Below, in pieces: positions 37,145 to 46,710 of a stretch of 64,000 bases of DNA. The translations under genes and the position numbers were made by a program. The notes beneath the pieces were generated by a model. That model ran no database searches, was not told the origin of the DNA, and saw nothing but the letters and a program-made list of their open reading frames with translations. Source of the stretch: Rhizobiales bacterium CCH3-A5 (GTDB taxonomy: Bacteria; Pseudomonadota; Alphaproteobacteria; Rhizobiales; Beijerinckiaceae); assembly GCA_001556025.1 (NCBI GenBank), contig LSIB01000190.1, positions 45,001 to 109,000 of the forward strand, written 5' to 3'. The first letter of the stretch is position 1, and every line of letters begins with the position of its first letter.

Positions 37145-37753
37145 ATGTCGATCTCCATCCTGCTCCCGATGCGCCGTCTCGCCGCGCCGCTGCTCGCCGC
37201 CCTGTTGGGCCTCGCGCTCGCCGGCTGCGGCGTCAACAACGTCCCGACGCTGGAGGAGGCGGCCAAGGCGCGCTGGAGCGAAGTCCAGAACCAGTACCAG
37301 CGCCGCGCCGATCTGATCCCGAACCTCGTGGAGACGGTGAAGGGCTTTGCGGCGCAGGAGCGCGAGGTGCTCACCGCCGTGGTCGAGGCCCGCGCCAAGG
37401 CGAGTTCGGTCAAGGTCGACGCCTCGACCATCACCGACCCGGCTAAATTCAAGGAGTACCAGGACGCCCAGAACCAGCTCTCGGGGGCGCTAGGCCGGCT
37501 GCTCGTCACGGTCGAGCGCTATCCGGAGCTGAAATCCAACGCGAATTTCCTCGCTTTGCAGTCCCAGCTCGAAGGCACAGAGAACCGCGTCACCGTGGCG
37601 CGGCGCGACTACATCCAGGCGGTGCAGGCCTTCAACACTGAGATCCGCACCTTTCCGGGCGTGATCTGGGCGCGGCTGTTCTGGGGCGCGAAGGCGATGG
37701 AGACATTTGCGGCCACGGCCGGTGCCGAACGCCCGCCGGCGGTGAAGTTCTGA
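37145..37753 (+). CDS. LemA family protein
   Basis: 202 residues with an N-terminal lipobox-like signal (LALLGLALAGC by pattern) and the LemA coiled core: VPTLEEAAKARWSEVQNQYQ, RRADLIPNLVETVKGFAAQE, and YPELKSNANFLALQSQLEGT. LemA proteins are membrane-anchored helical bundles of unclear function. As in many bacteria it is followed by TPM-domain genes (37757 and 38701), suggesting a three-gene unit; a long inverted repeat intervenes. Confidence 0.93.
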   Translation: MSISILLPMRRLAAPLLAALLGLALAGCGVNNVPTLEEAAKARWSEVQNQYQRRADLIPNLVETVKGFAAQEREVLTAVVEARAKASSVKVDASTITDPAKFKEYQDAQNQLSGALGRLLVTVERYPELKSNANFLALQSQLEGTENRVTVARRDYIQAVQAFNTEIRTFPGVIWARLFWGAKAMETFAATAGAERPPAVKF

Positions 37754-37756
37754 CGC

Positions 37757-38704
37757 GTGGCTGCCGACAGCAGAAAGAGGCGCGAGGAACCCCTCTCCCG
37801 GAGGGAGAGGGGCAGGGGTGAGGGGTCGGCCCGTCAACCAGCGAAGCGGAAGCTGTCCGCGCTTTTGTCCAAGGCAATCCCGGAACATCCGACCCCTCAC
37901 CCCTGCCTCTCTCCTTACAGCAGGGGGGTTCTTCCATGCTTTCTCCTGCTCGCCCTCCTGATCGTCAGCACCCTCGCCGCCGCCCAGCCCACCTACCCGC
38001 CGCTGACCAGCCGCATCAATGACGGCGCGAACCTGATCGGCGTGGAAGCCCGCCAGCGTATCGAGGGGAAGCTCAAGGCGCATGAGGACAAGACGACGGA
38101 CCAGCTCGTCGTCGCGACCGTCCCCTCCCTGCAGGGCGTCAGTGTCGAGGACTTCGCCAACGGCCTGTTCCGGTTCTGGAAGCTCGGCGACAGGGCCAAG
38201 AACAACGGCGTGCTGCTGCTGGTCGCTCCGACCGAGCGCAAGGTCCGCATCGAGGTCGGCTACGGGCTGGAGGGCGCGCTCACCGACGCGCTCTCCAAGG
38301 TGATCATCACCACCGCGATCGCGCCAAAATTCAAGACCGGCGATTTCGCGGGCGGCATCGAGGCCGGCGTCGATGCGATCCTGACCATCCTGACAGGCGA
38401 CGCCGAGGAATGGCAGCGCCGCGCCGTCGTGCGCGATGACGCCATGTCGACCGCCGACATCCTGCTGCTCGTGCTGTTCGTCGCGATCTTCCTGACCATC
38501 ATCGTTTCGGCATTCCGAAGCCAGAGATCGGGCGCGCGCCAGCACCGGACGCGCGACGGGCGCTGGATCACGCTACCGGCCTCGACGTCGTCCGGTTGGA
38601 GCACGGGATCGTCGGGCGGTAGCTGGAGTTCGGGGTCGAGCTCGGGCGGGTTTTCCGGCGGCGGCGGCTCGTCGGGCGGCGGTGGCGCTTCGGGAGACTG
38701 GTGA
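37757..38704 (+). CDS. TPM domain-containing membrane protein, 5' end remodelled by a repeat
   Basis: The open frame gives 315 residues from GTG 37757, but its first 55 or so codons are read from the inverted repeat and look non-native. The recognisable protein starts with the hydrophobic segment VLPCFLLLALLIVSTLAAAQ (signal or anchor), then the TPM fold (LTSRINDGANLIG ... DQLVVATVPSLQG ... NNGVLLLVAPTERKVRIEVGYGLEG), a membrane helix (ILLLVLFVAIFLTIIVSAF) and a Gly/Ser-rich tail. No ATG is in frame near the signal segment; TTG inside the repeat is an alternative start. Its stop overlaps the next TPM gene. Confidence 0.8.
   Translation: MAADSRKRREEPLSRRERGRGEGSARQPAKRKLSALLSKAIPEHPTPHPCLSPYSRGVLPCFLLLALLIVSTLAAAQPTYPPLTSRINDGANLIGVEARQRIEGKLKAHEDKTTDQLVVATVPSLQGVSVEDFANGLFRFWKLGDRAKNNGVLLLVAPTERKVRIEVGYGLEGALTDALSKVIITTAIAPKFKTGDFAGGIEAGVDAILTILTGDAEEWQRRAVVRDDAMSTADILLLVLFVAIFLTIIVSAFRSQRSGARQHRTRDGRWITLPASTSSGWSTGSSGGSWSSGSSSGGFSGGGGSSGGGGASGDW
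37785..37933. repeat. Long inverted repeat between lemA and the TPM-domain gene
   Basis: About 149 bp. Left arm 37785-37829 and right arm 37889-37933 are near-perfect inverted copies, both carrying GGCAGGGGTGAGGGGTCGG in one orientation, with an extra GGAGGGAGAGG hairpin in the left arm. There is no T tract or transposase. It occupies the 5' part of the following reading frame, so it appears to be a mobile or REP-like insertion into the lemA operon. Confidence 0.75.
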
Positions 38705-39309
38705 TGGATTCTGACGACAGGGATGCGGTCGCCGAGGCGGTCGCGCAGGCGGAGACGCTGACATCGGCCGAGATCGTGGTGGTGATCGACCGTGCGGCGG
38801 GGAGCTATCGCTCGGTGCCGCTGGTGATGGCGCTGACGCTGGCGCTCCTCGTGCCCTGGCCGCTGCTGGCGATGACCGCGACCAGCGCGCCGCGCATTTT
38901 CCTGATCCAGCTCGTCTGCGCCGTTCTGCTGGTCGCGACGCTGCTCTGGTATGGCAGGGGTGGACGCTTCGTGCCGGGCTTCGTCAAGCGCGGGCGCGCC
39001 CATGACGTCGCATTGCGCGAGTTCACCGCGCGCGGCCTGACCCGGACGCGGGCGCGCACCGGCGTGCTGCTCTATGTCGCGCTTCAGGAGCGCTACGCCG
39101 AGATCGTCACCGATACCGGCCTCGACGGCAGGGTCGAGCCCGAAATCTGGCGGAGCATTATCGAGCCCCTGCTGCAGGCTGCGCGGCAGGACCGGCTGCG
39201 CGCAGGGCTGATCGACGCCGTCGGCGCGATTGCGCGCGTCCTCGCGCCCCACGCCCCGCCGGCGCCCGACGACATCGACGAGCTGCCCAACAAGGTCGTG
39301 CTGCTCTGA
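38701..39309 (+). CDS. TPM domain-containing protein
   Basis: 202 residues from GTG 38701 (overlapping the upstream stop as GTGA) or ATG 38704. A short TPM-like domain (VAQAETLTSAEIVVVIDRAAGSY) surrounds two membrane segments (LVMALTLALLVPWPLLAM and FLIQLVCAVLLVATLLWYG); the C-terminal half RTRARTGVLLYVALQERYAEIVTD continues the TPM fold. Third gene of the lemA-TPM unit; such sets are thought to act in envelope or photosystem-like protein quality control, without a settled role in bacteria. Confidence 0.87.
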   Translation: MMDSDDRDAVAEAVAQAETLTSAEIVVVIDRAAGSYRSVPLVMALTLALLVPWPLLAMTATSAPRIFLIQLVCAVLLVATLLWYGRGGRFVPGFVKRGRAHDVALREFTARGLTRTRARTGVLLYVALQERYAEIVTDTGLDGRVEPEIWRSIIEPLLQAARQDRLRAGLIDAVGAIARVLAPHAPPAPDDIDELPNKVVLL

Positions 39310-39325
39310 AAGGCAAGCCTCGCTC

Positions 39326-40381
39326 TCACGGGCAGGGGTTGCCGACCTCTTGATGGATCGCATCGATCCTGGCCTCGAGATCAGCCGGCAGCGTCACATG
39401 AATCGAGGCAATATCGGTCTTGAGCTGTTCCATCGAGGTCGCGCCGATGATGTTGGACGTCACGAAGGAGCGCGACGTGACGAAGGCGAGCGCCATCTGC
39501 GCGGGATCGAGCCCGGCTTCCCGCGCCAGCGCGATGTAGCGCTTGATCGCGATCTCGGTGCCGGCGGTCTGATAGCGCTGGCCCCGGTCGAACAGGGTCG
39601 TGCGCGCCCCGGCCGGTAGCGCGCCGTCGAGATACTTGCCTGTCAGGAATCCCTGCGCCAGCGGCGAATAGGCCAGCAGCCCGACATCCTCGCGCAGCGT
39701 GATCTCGGCCAGCGCCGTCTCGAAGGTGCGGTTCAGCAGGTTGTAGGCATTCTGGATCGACTGCACCCGCGGCGTTCCATGCGCCTCCGAGGCGGTGACG
39801 AAGCGCATCGTACCCCAGGCGCTCTCGTTCGACAGGCCGATATGGCGGATCTTTCCGGCCTTCACGATATCGGCGAAGGCGTCGAGCTGCTCGGCGATCG
39901 GCGTCTCGTCGGCCGCCTTCTCGAAACTGGCCTTGCTGAAGCGGGTCGGATTCGAGCCCCACGGGACCGGCCTGTCCGGAAAATGAATCTGGTAGAGGTC
40001 GATATGGTCGGTCTGCAGCCGCTTAAGGCTCTTGTCGACGGCCTCCATGACCTGCCGCCGATTGACCCGGGTCGGTCCTTTGTCGTCCCGGTACCAGTCA
40101 TTGCCCGAGCGGCCGACGATCTTCGAGGCGAGAATCACTTTGTCGCGGTTGCCCCGCTCCTTGAACCAGTTGCCGATGATCCGCTCGGTCGAGCCCTGGG
40201 TCTCGGCTCTGGGCGGGATCGAGTACATCTCGGCCGTATCGAAGAAATTGATGCCCTGATCGAGGGCGTAGTCCATCTGGGCGAAACCCTCGGCTTGCGT
40301 GTTCTGCTGGCCCCAGGTCATGGTCCCGAGGCAGATCGCCGAGACGTTCAGATCGGTCCGGCCGAGGCGGCGATATTCCAT
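39326..40381 (-). CDS. NADP(H)-dependent aldo/keto reductase (Tas-like)
   Basis: 351 residues, AKR (alpha/beta)8 barrel. Start MEYRRLGRTDLNVSAICLGT; catalytic Asp/Tyr in FFDTAEMYS, Lys in VILASKI and His in LYQIHFPDR; cofactor-binding LAYSPLAQGFLTGKY and FVTSNIIGATSMEQL. The insertion PPRAETQGSTERIIGNWF resembles E. coli Tas. Physiological substrate unknown. Confidence 0.92.
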   Translation of the reverse strand: MEYRRLGRTDLNVSAICLGTMTWGQQNTQAEGFAQMDYALDQGINFFDTAEMYSIPPRAETQGSTERIIGNWFKERGNRDKVILASKIVGRSGNDWYRDDKGPTRVNRRQVMEAVDKSLKRLQTDHIDLYQIHFPDRPVPWGSNPTRFSKASFEKAADETPIAEQLDAFADIVKAGKIRHIGLSNESAWGTMRFVTASEAHGTPRVQSIQNAYNLLNRTFETALAEITLREDVGLLAYSPLAQGFLTGKYLDGALPAGARTTLFDRGQRYQTAGTEIAIKRYIALAREAGLDPAQMALAFVTSRSFVTSNIIGATSMEQLKTDIASIHVTLPADLEARIDAIHQEVGNPCP

Positions 40382-40476
40382 GGTGATCGACTCCGGAGAA
40401 AGGGCGTGGTGCGGCGCGCCGAGACGAGAACTGACGGGCGAGGATGGGGTCGGGAGCCGGAAGGCCGGCGCAAGGC

Positions 40477-41229
40477 TCAGGGTTTGGCTGGTAGTCCCGC
40501 GACGAAGCGCTCCACGATGGGGAGGATGCGCGAAACGATGACGCGAACGCCCTCGGCCGTCGGATGCAGCAGATCGGGCTGGTTCAGCGTGCGATCGCCG
40601 GCGATGCCCTCCAGAAAGAACGGATAGAGCATGACGCCATGCTTCTCGGCGAGCTTCGGAAACAGCCCGTCGAAGCGCGCGGCATAGTCGGGTCCGAGGT
40701 TGCGCGGCGCATACATGCCCGCCAGCAGCACCGCGATTCCCCGCGCCTTGAGGCGCGCGATGATCGCGTCGAGCGCCTTTTCCGTGGTTGACGGGTCGAA
40801 GCCGCGCAAGGCGTCGTTGGCCCCGAGTTCGAGGATGACGCCGTCCGTGCCGTCGGGCACCGACCAGTCGAGCCGGTCGAGCCCGCCCTGGGCCGTATCT
40901 CCCGAGACGCCGGCATTCGCGATGGCAACCTTCAGCCCCTTCTGGCGCAGGGCTTGCTCAAGCACGGCGGGAAAGGCTGCGCTGGCGGGCAGGTTGTAGC
41001 CGGCGCTGAGGCTGTCGCCGAGCGCCACCAGCCTGATCTCGCGGCCGGTGGAAGGCGGCGTCTGGGCCTGAAGCATGGTCGCACCCGGAAGGACGAAAAC
41101 GAGCGCCAGCAGAAAAACCGCCGCCCATGATTGGACAAGCGGAAACCAAAGCCCATATCGCGGAACGGGGCGCGCCGTTGTTTCGCCCCGCTTGCGCCTT
41201 GCGCGGCTGCGAGCGGAGGCGTCGATCAT
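40477..41229 (-). CDS. Arylesterase / TesA-like SGNH hydrolase
   Basis: 250 residues from ATG 41229 (ATG 41247 is possible). A basic N-terminus and membrane/signal segment (VQSWAAVFLLALVFVLPGA) precede an SGNH hydrolase: block I VALGDSLSAGYN, block III ILELGANDALRG, block V DLLHPTAEG. This is the TesA/lysophospholipase L1 type, periplasmic. It is divergent from an ABC ATPase-permease pair with about 24 bp between starts, the same tesA-ybbA-ybbP neighbourhood known in E. coli. Confidence 0.93.
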   Translation of the reverse strand: MIDASARSRARRKRGETTARPVPRYGLWFPLVQSWAAVFLLALVFVLPGATMLQAQTPPSTGREIRLVALGDSLSAGYNLPASAAFPAVLEQALRQKGLKVAIANAGVSGDTAQGGLDRLDWSVPDGTDGVILELGANDALRGFDPSTTEKALDAIIARLKARGIAVLLAGMYAPRNLGPDYAARFDGLFPKLAEKHGVMLYPFFLEGIAGDRTLNQPDLLHPTAEGVRVIVSRILPIVERFVAGLPAKP

Positions 41230-41253
41230 AGTCGAAGTCAGGATCATGTCACG

Positions 41254-41967
41254 ATGAGCGAACGTACCGCTCCAGCCATCGAATTGCAGGATGTCCACCT
41301 TAGTCTGGGACGTGCGGCCGCCCGCGTCCATATCCTCAAGGGTGTTTCTTTGTCGCTGGCCTCGGGCGAGGCGACCGGGCTCGTCGGCCCGTCGGGCTCA
41401 GGCAAGTCGACGCTGCTGATGACCATGGCGGGGCTGGAGCGTCCCGATTCCGGCGTCGTGAAGGTCGCCGGCGAGGATTTAGGCAGGCTCGACGAGGATG
41501 GGCTTGCGGTGTTCCGCGGCCGGCGCATCGGCATCGTCTTCCAGTCCTTTCATCTCGTCCCGACCATGACGGCGCGCGAGAATGTCGCGCTGCCGCTGGA
41601 ACTCGCCGGCGCGCCCGACGCCTTTGCCCGCGCCGAAGCGGAACTGCGCAATGTGGGCTTGGGCGACCGCATTGACCATTATCCGGCCCAGTTGTCCGGC
41701 GGCGAGCAGCAGCGCGTCGCCATCGCGCGCGCCGTCGCGCCCGATCCGGCGATCCTCGTCGCCGACGAACCGACCGGCAATCTCGATGAGACAACCGGCC
41801 GCTCCATCGTCGACCTGATCTTCGCGCTGCGCCGCGAGCGGGCGGCGACGCTCGTGCTGGTCACCCACGACCTATCGCTCGCCGCGCTCTGCGACCGCAC
41901 GGTGCGCCTGCGCGCCGGGCGCATCGAGGCCGAGCCCCAGCCCGACTCCGAAGCGGCGCTCGCCTGA
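41254..41967 (+). CDS. ABC transporter ATP-binding protein (YbbA/LolD-like)
   Basis: 237 residues from ATG 41254. Walker [13 protein letters not shown]-loop [12 protein letters not shown], signature [15 protein letters not shown], Walker [15 protein letters not shown] and switch His in LVTHDLS. It belongs to the MacB/LolD-type ATPases that pair with FtsX-like permeases. The ATPase stop and the permease ATG overlap by one base (TGATG). Probably a mechanotransmission or lipid/lysophospholipid-handling machine linked to the divergent esterase. Confidence 0.94.
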   Translation: MSERTAPAIELQDVHLSLGRAAARVHILKGVSLSLASGEATGLVGPSGSGKSTLLMTMAGLERPDSGVVKVAGEDLGRLDEDGLAVFRGRRIGIVFQSFHLVPTMTARENVALPLELAGAPDAFARAEAELRNVGLGDRIDHYPAQLSGGEQQRVAIARAVAPDPAILVADEPTGNLDETTGRSIVDLIFALRRERAATLVLVTHDLSLAALCDRTVRLRAGRIEAEPQPDSEAALA

Positions 41968-44549
41968 TGCACGCGCCCGTCAAGCCCATCGTCCAGCCGC
42001 CCCGCACGCCCGGCTTCCCGCTCGCCGCGAAACTCGCCTGGCGCGATCTGCGCGCCGGACTGCGCGGCTTCGGCGTCTTCATCGCCTGTCTGGCGCTCGG
42101 CGTCATGGCGATCGCGGCGGTCGCCTCGGCCTCGCGCGGTCTGACGGAGGGGCTTGCCCGCGAAGGCAAGCGGATCCTCGGCGGCGACGCCGCTTTCGGC
42201 CTGATCCATCGCGAGGCGAGCTCGCAGGAACTGGCCTTCTTGGCAGCGCGCGGACGGGTTTCGACCATTGCGACGCTGCGCGGCATGGCCAATGCCGGCG
42301 AAAGGGGCTCGGCGCTGGTCGAGATCAAGGCGGTCGATGCCGCCTATCCGAGCATCGGAACCGTCGTCACCGACCAGTCCGAACCGATCCAGTCCCTGCT
42401 GGCCCAGCGCGACGGCCTGTTCGGCGCGGTCGCCGACCCTGTCCTGTTCGGGCGGCTCGGCCTCAAGACGGGCGACGTCATCACCATCGGCGCAGCAAAA
42501 ATCCAGCTCCGCGCCAGTCTCCTCTCCGAGCCCGACAAGATCGCGTCCGGCGTCGGTTTCGGGCCGCGCCTGCTGATGCCGGAGGGCGCGCTGCGCACTA
42601 CGGGCCTGCTGCAGCCGGGCAGCCTCGTACGGTGGATTTATCGCGTCGAACTACCGTCCGCAGCCTCCGACGACGCGGCGCTCGCGAGCCTGATTGCCGC
42701 CGCAGGCAGCGAACAGCGCGACGCCGGCTGGGAGATCCGCTCGCGCGACAACGCCGCGCCGAGCTTCCAGCGCAATCTCGAACGCTTCACCCAGTTCCTG
42801 ACGCTGGTCGGCCTCACCGCGCTGCTGGTCGGCGGCGTCGGCGTCGCCAACGCAGTCGCCCGCTTCGTCGAATCCAAGACGCTCGACTTCGCCACGATGA
42901 AGGCGCTGGGCGCCAGCGGTGGCCGCGTCGTCGCGATCCATCTGACCGAGGTGATGATGGTCGCAGCCGTCGGCACCGCGATCGGCCTCGTGCTGGGCGC
43001 GGCCGCGCCTTACGGTCTGGCCGCCGCCTTCGGGGCGATCCTGCCAGTGCCGTTCGAGCCGACGATCGCGCCCGGCGAACTCGCCATCGCCGCGCTATAC
43101 GGCCTGCTGACGGCGCTCGTCTTCGCCATCATCCCGCTCGGGCGCGCCCATGACGTGCCGGTCTCGGCGCTGTTCCGCGACCAGATCGCACCCGACGCCC
43201 GCCGGCCGCGCGCGATATACCTCGTCATCGGCGCGCTCGCCCTGGCCGGGCTGATCGGCGTCGCGGTCGGCTTCGCCTATGAGCGGCGCATCGCGCTGAT
43301 CTATCTCGCGGTCATGACGGGCGTCTTCCTGCTGCTGCGCGGCGTCTCCTGGGGCTTGATGGCGCTGGCGCGAAGGCTGCCGCGCCCGCGCAATCCGTCT
43401 TTGCGGATGGCGCTGGCCAACAGCCACAGGCCGGGCGCGCTGACGCCTTCGCTCGTGCTGTCGCTGGGCCTCGGCGTGGCGCTGCTCTCGGCGCTCGCCT
43501 TCATCGACGTCAGCATCACGCGCCAGCTTACGCAAACGCTGCCGCAGAAGGCGCCTGACTTCTTCTTCCTCGACATCCCCAACGCCGATTCGGCCCGTTT
43601 CGACGCCTTCGTGGCGCAGCAGCGGCCGGGCTCGGCGCTGGACCGCGTCCCGATGATGCGCGGCCGCATCGTCTCGGTGAACGGCGTCCGCGCCGAGGAG
43701 ATCAAGGCCTCCGAGCAGGCGGCCTGGGTGCTGGATGGCGACCGTGGCATCACTTACGCGCGCGACATCCCCGAAGGATCGAGCCTGGTGGCCGGCGAAT
43801 GGTGGCCGGCTGACTATCGTGGCGAGCCGCTGGTCTCCTTCGACGAGCCGATGGCAAACGGCATTGGCCTTAAGCTCGGCGACAGGCTGACCGTCAACGT
43901 GCTCGGGCGCGAGATCACCGCCCGCGTCGCCAATCTGCGCAAGGTCGAATGGCGCTCGCTCGGCATCAACTTCGTGATGCTGTTCTCGCCCAACACATTT
44001 GCGGGGGCGCCGCATACCAACCTCGCCACGGTGACCCCGGCCGACAACGCACCGCGTCCCGACGACGCCGCGATGCTGCGCAGCCTTGCCGTCGAGTTTC
44101 CCTCCGTGACCGCCGTGCGCGTGCGAGATGCGCTGGAGGCGGTCAACACCGTCGTGCGCCAGCTCGCCTCGGCGATCCGCGGCGCGTCGGGCCTCGCCAT
44201 CGCCGCCAGCCTGCTCGTGCTGGGCGGGGCGCTCGCCGCCGGCCAGCGGGCGCGGCTCTATGACGCGATGATCCTGAAGACGCTGGGCGCGACGCGGCGC
44301 TTCATACTTTCGTCGTACGCCCTCGAATATGCCGCGATCGGAACTGTCGCTGCGCTGTTTGGCGTTGTTGCGGGGGCGGGAGCGGGTTGGGGCGTCGTCA
44401 CGCAAGTGATGAAGATAGAATTCATCGCCGATCCGACAGGTGCCCTGCTCGCCGCGACTGCGGCGATCATGGTCACTGTCCTGTTCGGATTGTTCGGAAC
44501 GCTGCAGATACTGTCGAAAGCGCCGGCTTCTCATCTGAGAAATTTATGA
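41967..44549 (+). CDS. FtsX-like ABC transporter permease (YbbP-like)
   Basis: 860 residues. N-terminal membrane helix ([21 protein letters not shown]) then a large periplasmic domain, a central FtsX core ([22 protein letters not shown] ... [20 protein letters not shown]), further helices, a second periplasmic domain and a second FtsX core ([17 protein letters not shown]). The duplicated FtsX architecture matches YbbP. Function in the family is not settled; coupling to the ATPase gene is certain from the one-base overlap. Confidence 0.94.
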   Translation: MHAPVKPIVQPPRTPGFPLAAKLAWRDLRAGLRGFGVFIACLALGVMAIAAVASASRGLTEGLAREGKRILGGDAAFGLIHREASSQELAFLAARGRVSTIATLRGMANAGERGSALVEIKAVDAAYPSIGTVVTDQSEPIQSLLAQRDGLFGAVADPVLFGRLGLKTGDVITIGAAKIQLRASLLSEPDKIASGVGFGPRLLMPEGALRTTGLLQPGSLVRWIYRVELPSAASDDAALASLIAAAGSEQRDAGWEIRSRDNAAPSFQRNLERFTQFLTLVGLTALLVGGVGVANAVARFVESKTLDFATMKALGASGGRVVAIHLTEVMMVAAVGTAIGLVLGAAAPYGLAAAFGAILPVPFEPTIAPGELAIAALYGLLTALVFAIIPLGRAHDVPVSALFRDQIAPDARRPRAIYLVIGALALAGLIGVAVGFAYERRIALIYLAVMTGVFLLLRGVSWGLMALARRLPRPRNPSLRMALANSHRPGALTPSLVLSLGLGVALLSALAFIDVSITRQLTQTLPQKAPDFFFLDIPNADSARFDAFVAQQRPGSALDRVPMMRGRIVSVNGVRAEEIKASEQAAWVLDGDRGITYARDIPEGSSLVAGEWWPADYRGEPLVSFDEPMANGIGLKLGDRLTVNVLGREITARVANLRKVEWRSLGINFVMLFSPNTFAGAPHTNLATVTPADNAPRPDDAAMLRSLAVEFPSVTAVRVRDALEAVNTVVRQLASAIRGASGLAIAASLLVLGGALAAGQRARLYDAMILKTLGATRRFILSSYALEYAAIGTVAALFGVVAGAGAGWGVVTQVMKIEFIADPTGALLAATAAIMVTVLFGLFGTLQILSKAPASHLRNL

Positions 44550-44559
44550 GAGCGCTCTG

Positions 44560-44573
44560 GTTCCTTTAGGAAC
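44560..44573. promoter_or_regulatory. Palindrome downstream of the permease gene
   Basis: GTTCCTTTAGGAAC: arms GTTCCT and AGGAAC around TT, 10 bp after the permease stop and about 195 bp before the BI-1 gene. Possible operator, or part of a terminator without a T tract. The rest of 44574-44766 shows no gene. Confidence 0.35.
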
Positions 44574-44766
44574 TAGACCTGATGCTCGTGCAACTCTGCA
44601 TGGCTGGCCGGCGGCGTTTCTATGAAGCGCCGCCAGTTAACCATGCGCACCCCTTGTAAGCGCCGGCGATCCCCCTCATATTCCGCCCATCGCCACGATT
44701 GTGCGCGGCGGCGGGGCCTCATGAAGGCCATCCGTCTTCGGATTCAACGTCAGGGGAACTCGCTCG

Positions 44767-45543
44767 ATGAGCAACTTCGACCGCAATGCTCCAGCCTGGG
44801 GCGCCGGCAGGGCGCAGCAGGCCAGCGCCGTCGAGATGGATCAGGGCCTCCGCTCGTTCATGCTCGGCGTCTACAACAACATGTCGATCGGCCTGGCCAT
44901 CACCGGCCTCGTCGCGATCGGCATCTCGATGCTGGCAATCGCCGGCGTCTCGCCCACCGGCAAGGTGACGGCGCTGACACCGCTCGGACAGGCGCTCTAT
45001 CTCAGCCCGTTGAAGTGGGTGGTAATGCTGGCTCCGCTCGCCTTCATCCTGTTCTTCTCGTTCAAGGCCGAGAGCATGAGCTCCTCGACCGCGCGCGCCA
45101 TGTTCTTCGCCTTCGCCGCGGTGATGGGCGTCTCGCTGTCGTCGATCTTCATCGTCTTCACAGGCGAGTCGATCGCGCGCGTGTTCTTCATCACCGCAGC
45201 GACCTTTGGTGGCGTCAGCCTCTACGGCTACACCACCAAGAAGGCGCTCTCGGGCATGGGCTCGTTCCTGATCATGGGCCTGATCGGCCTGGTGATCGCG
45301 TCCGTAGTCAACATCTTCCTGGCCTCGAGCGCGCTGCAGTTCGCGATCTCGGTCATCGGCGTGCTGGTCTTCGCCGGCCTGACCGCCTGGGACACCCAGC
45401 GCCTGAAGGAGATGTATCTCTACTCGGACATGGGCCCGGAAGAGGCCGCGAAGATGTCGGTGAACGGCGCGCTGTCGCTCTACCTGAACTTCGTCAACAT
45501 GTTCCAGATGCTGCTCAGCCTGTTCGGCAACAAGAGCGAGTGA
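44767..45543 (+). CDS. Bax inhibitor-1/YccA family membrane protein
   Basis: 258 residues with a polar N-terminus (MSNFDRNAPAWGAGRAQQAS) and seven membrane segments. The BI-1 signatures are ITAATFGGVSLYGYTTKKAL and the C-terminal VFAGLTAWDTQRLKEMY with its conserved Asp. Members act as pH-sensitive calcium leak channels or FtsH modulators (YccA). A clear intrinsic terminator follows, so the gene is transcribed alone. Confidence 0.95.
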   Translation: MSNFDRNAPAWGAGRAQQASAVEMDQGLRSFMLGVYNNMSIGLAITGLVAIGISMLAIAGVSPTGKVTALTPLGQALYLSPLKWVVMLAPLAFILFFSFKAESMSSSTARAMFFAFAAVMGVSLSSIFIVFTGESIARVFFITAATFGGVSLYGYTTKKALSGMGSFLIMGLIGLVIASVVNIFLASSALQFAISVIGVLVFAGLTAWDTQRLKEMYLYSDMGPEEAAKMSVNGALSLYLNFVNMFQMLLSLFGNKSE

Positions 45544-45574
45544 TCCGGCCTCCCTGCGTCATGCAGAGGCATCG

Positions 45575-45606
45575 AGCCCCGGCCGCAAGGCCGAGGCTTT
45601 TCTTTT
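45575..45606 (+). terminator. Intrinsic terminator of the BI-1 gene
   Basis: Stem GCCCCGGCC (45576-45584) / GGCCGAGGC (45589-45597) with one mismatch and a GCAA tetraloop, followed by TTTTCTTTT (45598-45606), 32 bp after the BI-1 stop. Confidence 0.85.
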
Positions 45607-45631
45607 GGGCGAGCGCCGGCATCATCGCGCC

Positions 45632-46165
45632 ATGACGCCGATCGTCCGCCTCGCCACCGCCGCCGACATCCCTGCCATCACGGCGATCTACCGCCACGCG
45701 GTCCTGCACGGAACGGCGTCCTGGGAACTCGATCCACCCGACGCGGCCGAGATGGCCCGCCGCCGCGAGGCGATCCTCGCCGGGGGCTACCCCTATCTCG
45801 CCGCCGAGAGCGACGGCGTCCTTCGCGGCTATGCCTATGCCGGCGCCTATCGTCCCCGTCCGGCCTATCGGGCCACGGTCGAGAACTCGATCTACATCGC
45901 TCCCGACGCGCAGGGGCGCGGGGTCGGGACGGCGCTGCTCACGGCCTTGATGGCGGCCTGCGCCGGGCGCGGCTTCCGCCAGATGATCGCGGTGATCGGC
46001 GATCCAGCAGGCGGCTCCGTCGGCTCGCGCCGGCTGCATGAGCGCGCCGGCTTCCGTCTCGTCGGCATCGCCGAAAAAGTCGGCTTCAAGCACGGACGCT
46101 GGCTCGACCAGATGCTGATGCAGAAGGAGCTGGGCGAAGGCGACCGGTCGCCGCCGGCGCTGTGA
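45632..46165 (+). CDS. GNAT family N-acetyltransferase (phosphinothricin acetyltransferase-like)
   Basis: 177 residues from ATG 45632. GNAT fold with the acetyl-CoA loop SIYIAPDAQGRGVGTALLTA and the Pat/MddA-type features ITAIYRHAVLHGTASWEL, GYAYAGAYRPRPAYR, VIGDPAGGSVGSRRLHERAGF and VGFKHGRWLDQMLMQ. These enzymes acetylate phosphinothricin or methionine sulfoximine/sulfone. In housekeeping settings the natural substrate is unknown. It converges on DUF2794 with a 3-bp gap. Confidence 0.9.
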   Translation: MTPIVRLATAADIPAITAIYRHAVLHGTASWELDPPDAAEMARRREAILAGGYPYLAAESDGVLRGYAYAGAYRPRPAYRATVENSIYIAPDAQGRGVGTALLTALMAACAGRGFRQMIAVIGDPAGGSVGSRRLHERAGFRLVGIAEKVGFKHGRWLDQMLMQKELGEGDRSPPAL

Positions 46166-46168
46166 GCC

Positions 46169-46534
46169 TCACCCCACCACGCTCAGCTTTCTGTCGAGCA
46201 CGCGCAGCACGCGTCCGAGCTCCGGGCCGCGCTTCAGCACCAGCCCCGTCGCCGCGACCACCGAATAGGCGCCCTGCTTGCGGGCCAGCGCCGGATCCTT
46301 GACGATCCGATAGAGCGGCACCTCCGAGGAGCGCCGGTAGACCGAGAACTGCGCCTTGTCCTTGAGAAAATCGATGGCGTAGTCGCGCCATTCGCCGGCA
46401 GCGACCATGCGGCCATAGAGGTTCAGCAATTCGGAAAGCTCGCGCCGGTCGAAGGTGACGGTCGTGGGGCGTGGCGCGGGGAAGGCGATCACGCCGCCCG
46501 ATGCCTGCGCCTGTGGCGTCTCGCTTTCGCTCAT
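46169..46534 (-). CDS. DUF2794 domain-containing protein
   Basis: 121 residues from ATG 46534. The conserved core VTFDRRELSELLNLYGRMVAAGEWRDYAIDF, FSVYRRSSEVPLYRIVKDP and YSVVAATGLVLKRGPELGRVLRVLD defines DUF2794, a small alphaproteobacterial family of unknown function. No signal or membrane segment. The 311 bp upstream contain no protein gene but hold the small-RNA candidate described next. Confidence 0.88.
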   Translation of the reverse strand: MSESETPQAQASGGVIAFPAPRPTTVTFDRRELSELLNLYGRMVAAGEWRDYAIDFLKDKAQFSVYRRSSEVPLYRIVKDPALARKQGAYSVVAATGLVLKRGPELGRVLRVLDRKLSVVG

Positions 46535-46710
46535 CGCGCCTCCCGATCGGCGACCCGACGAGCCGCGCCTGTTGCCGCCCGGCGATGATGCCCCCGCGAT
46601 CCTGCGCTGGCAAGGCATCGGAGCCGATCACAGCTTCGTGGACACCGCCGCATTTTCGCCCGAAACCCGCCAAGCCTCGGCCCCACTGGACCGTTCAACT
46701 CTCGCATGTT

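Noticed and set aside
44569..44600. GGAAC as the -35 of an EcfG general-stress promoter before the BI-1 gene
   Set aside because: No CGTT-type -10 at 16-17 bp; the GGAAC is an arm of a palindrome.
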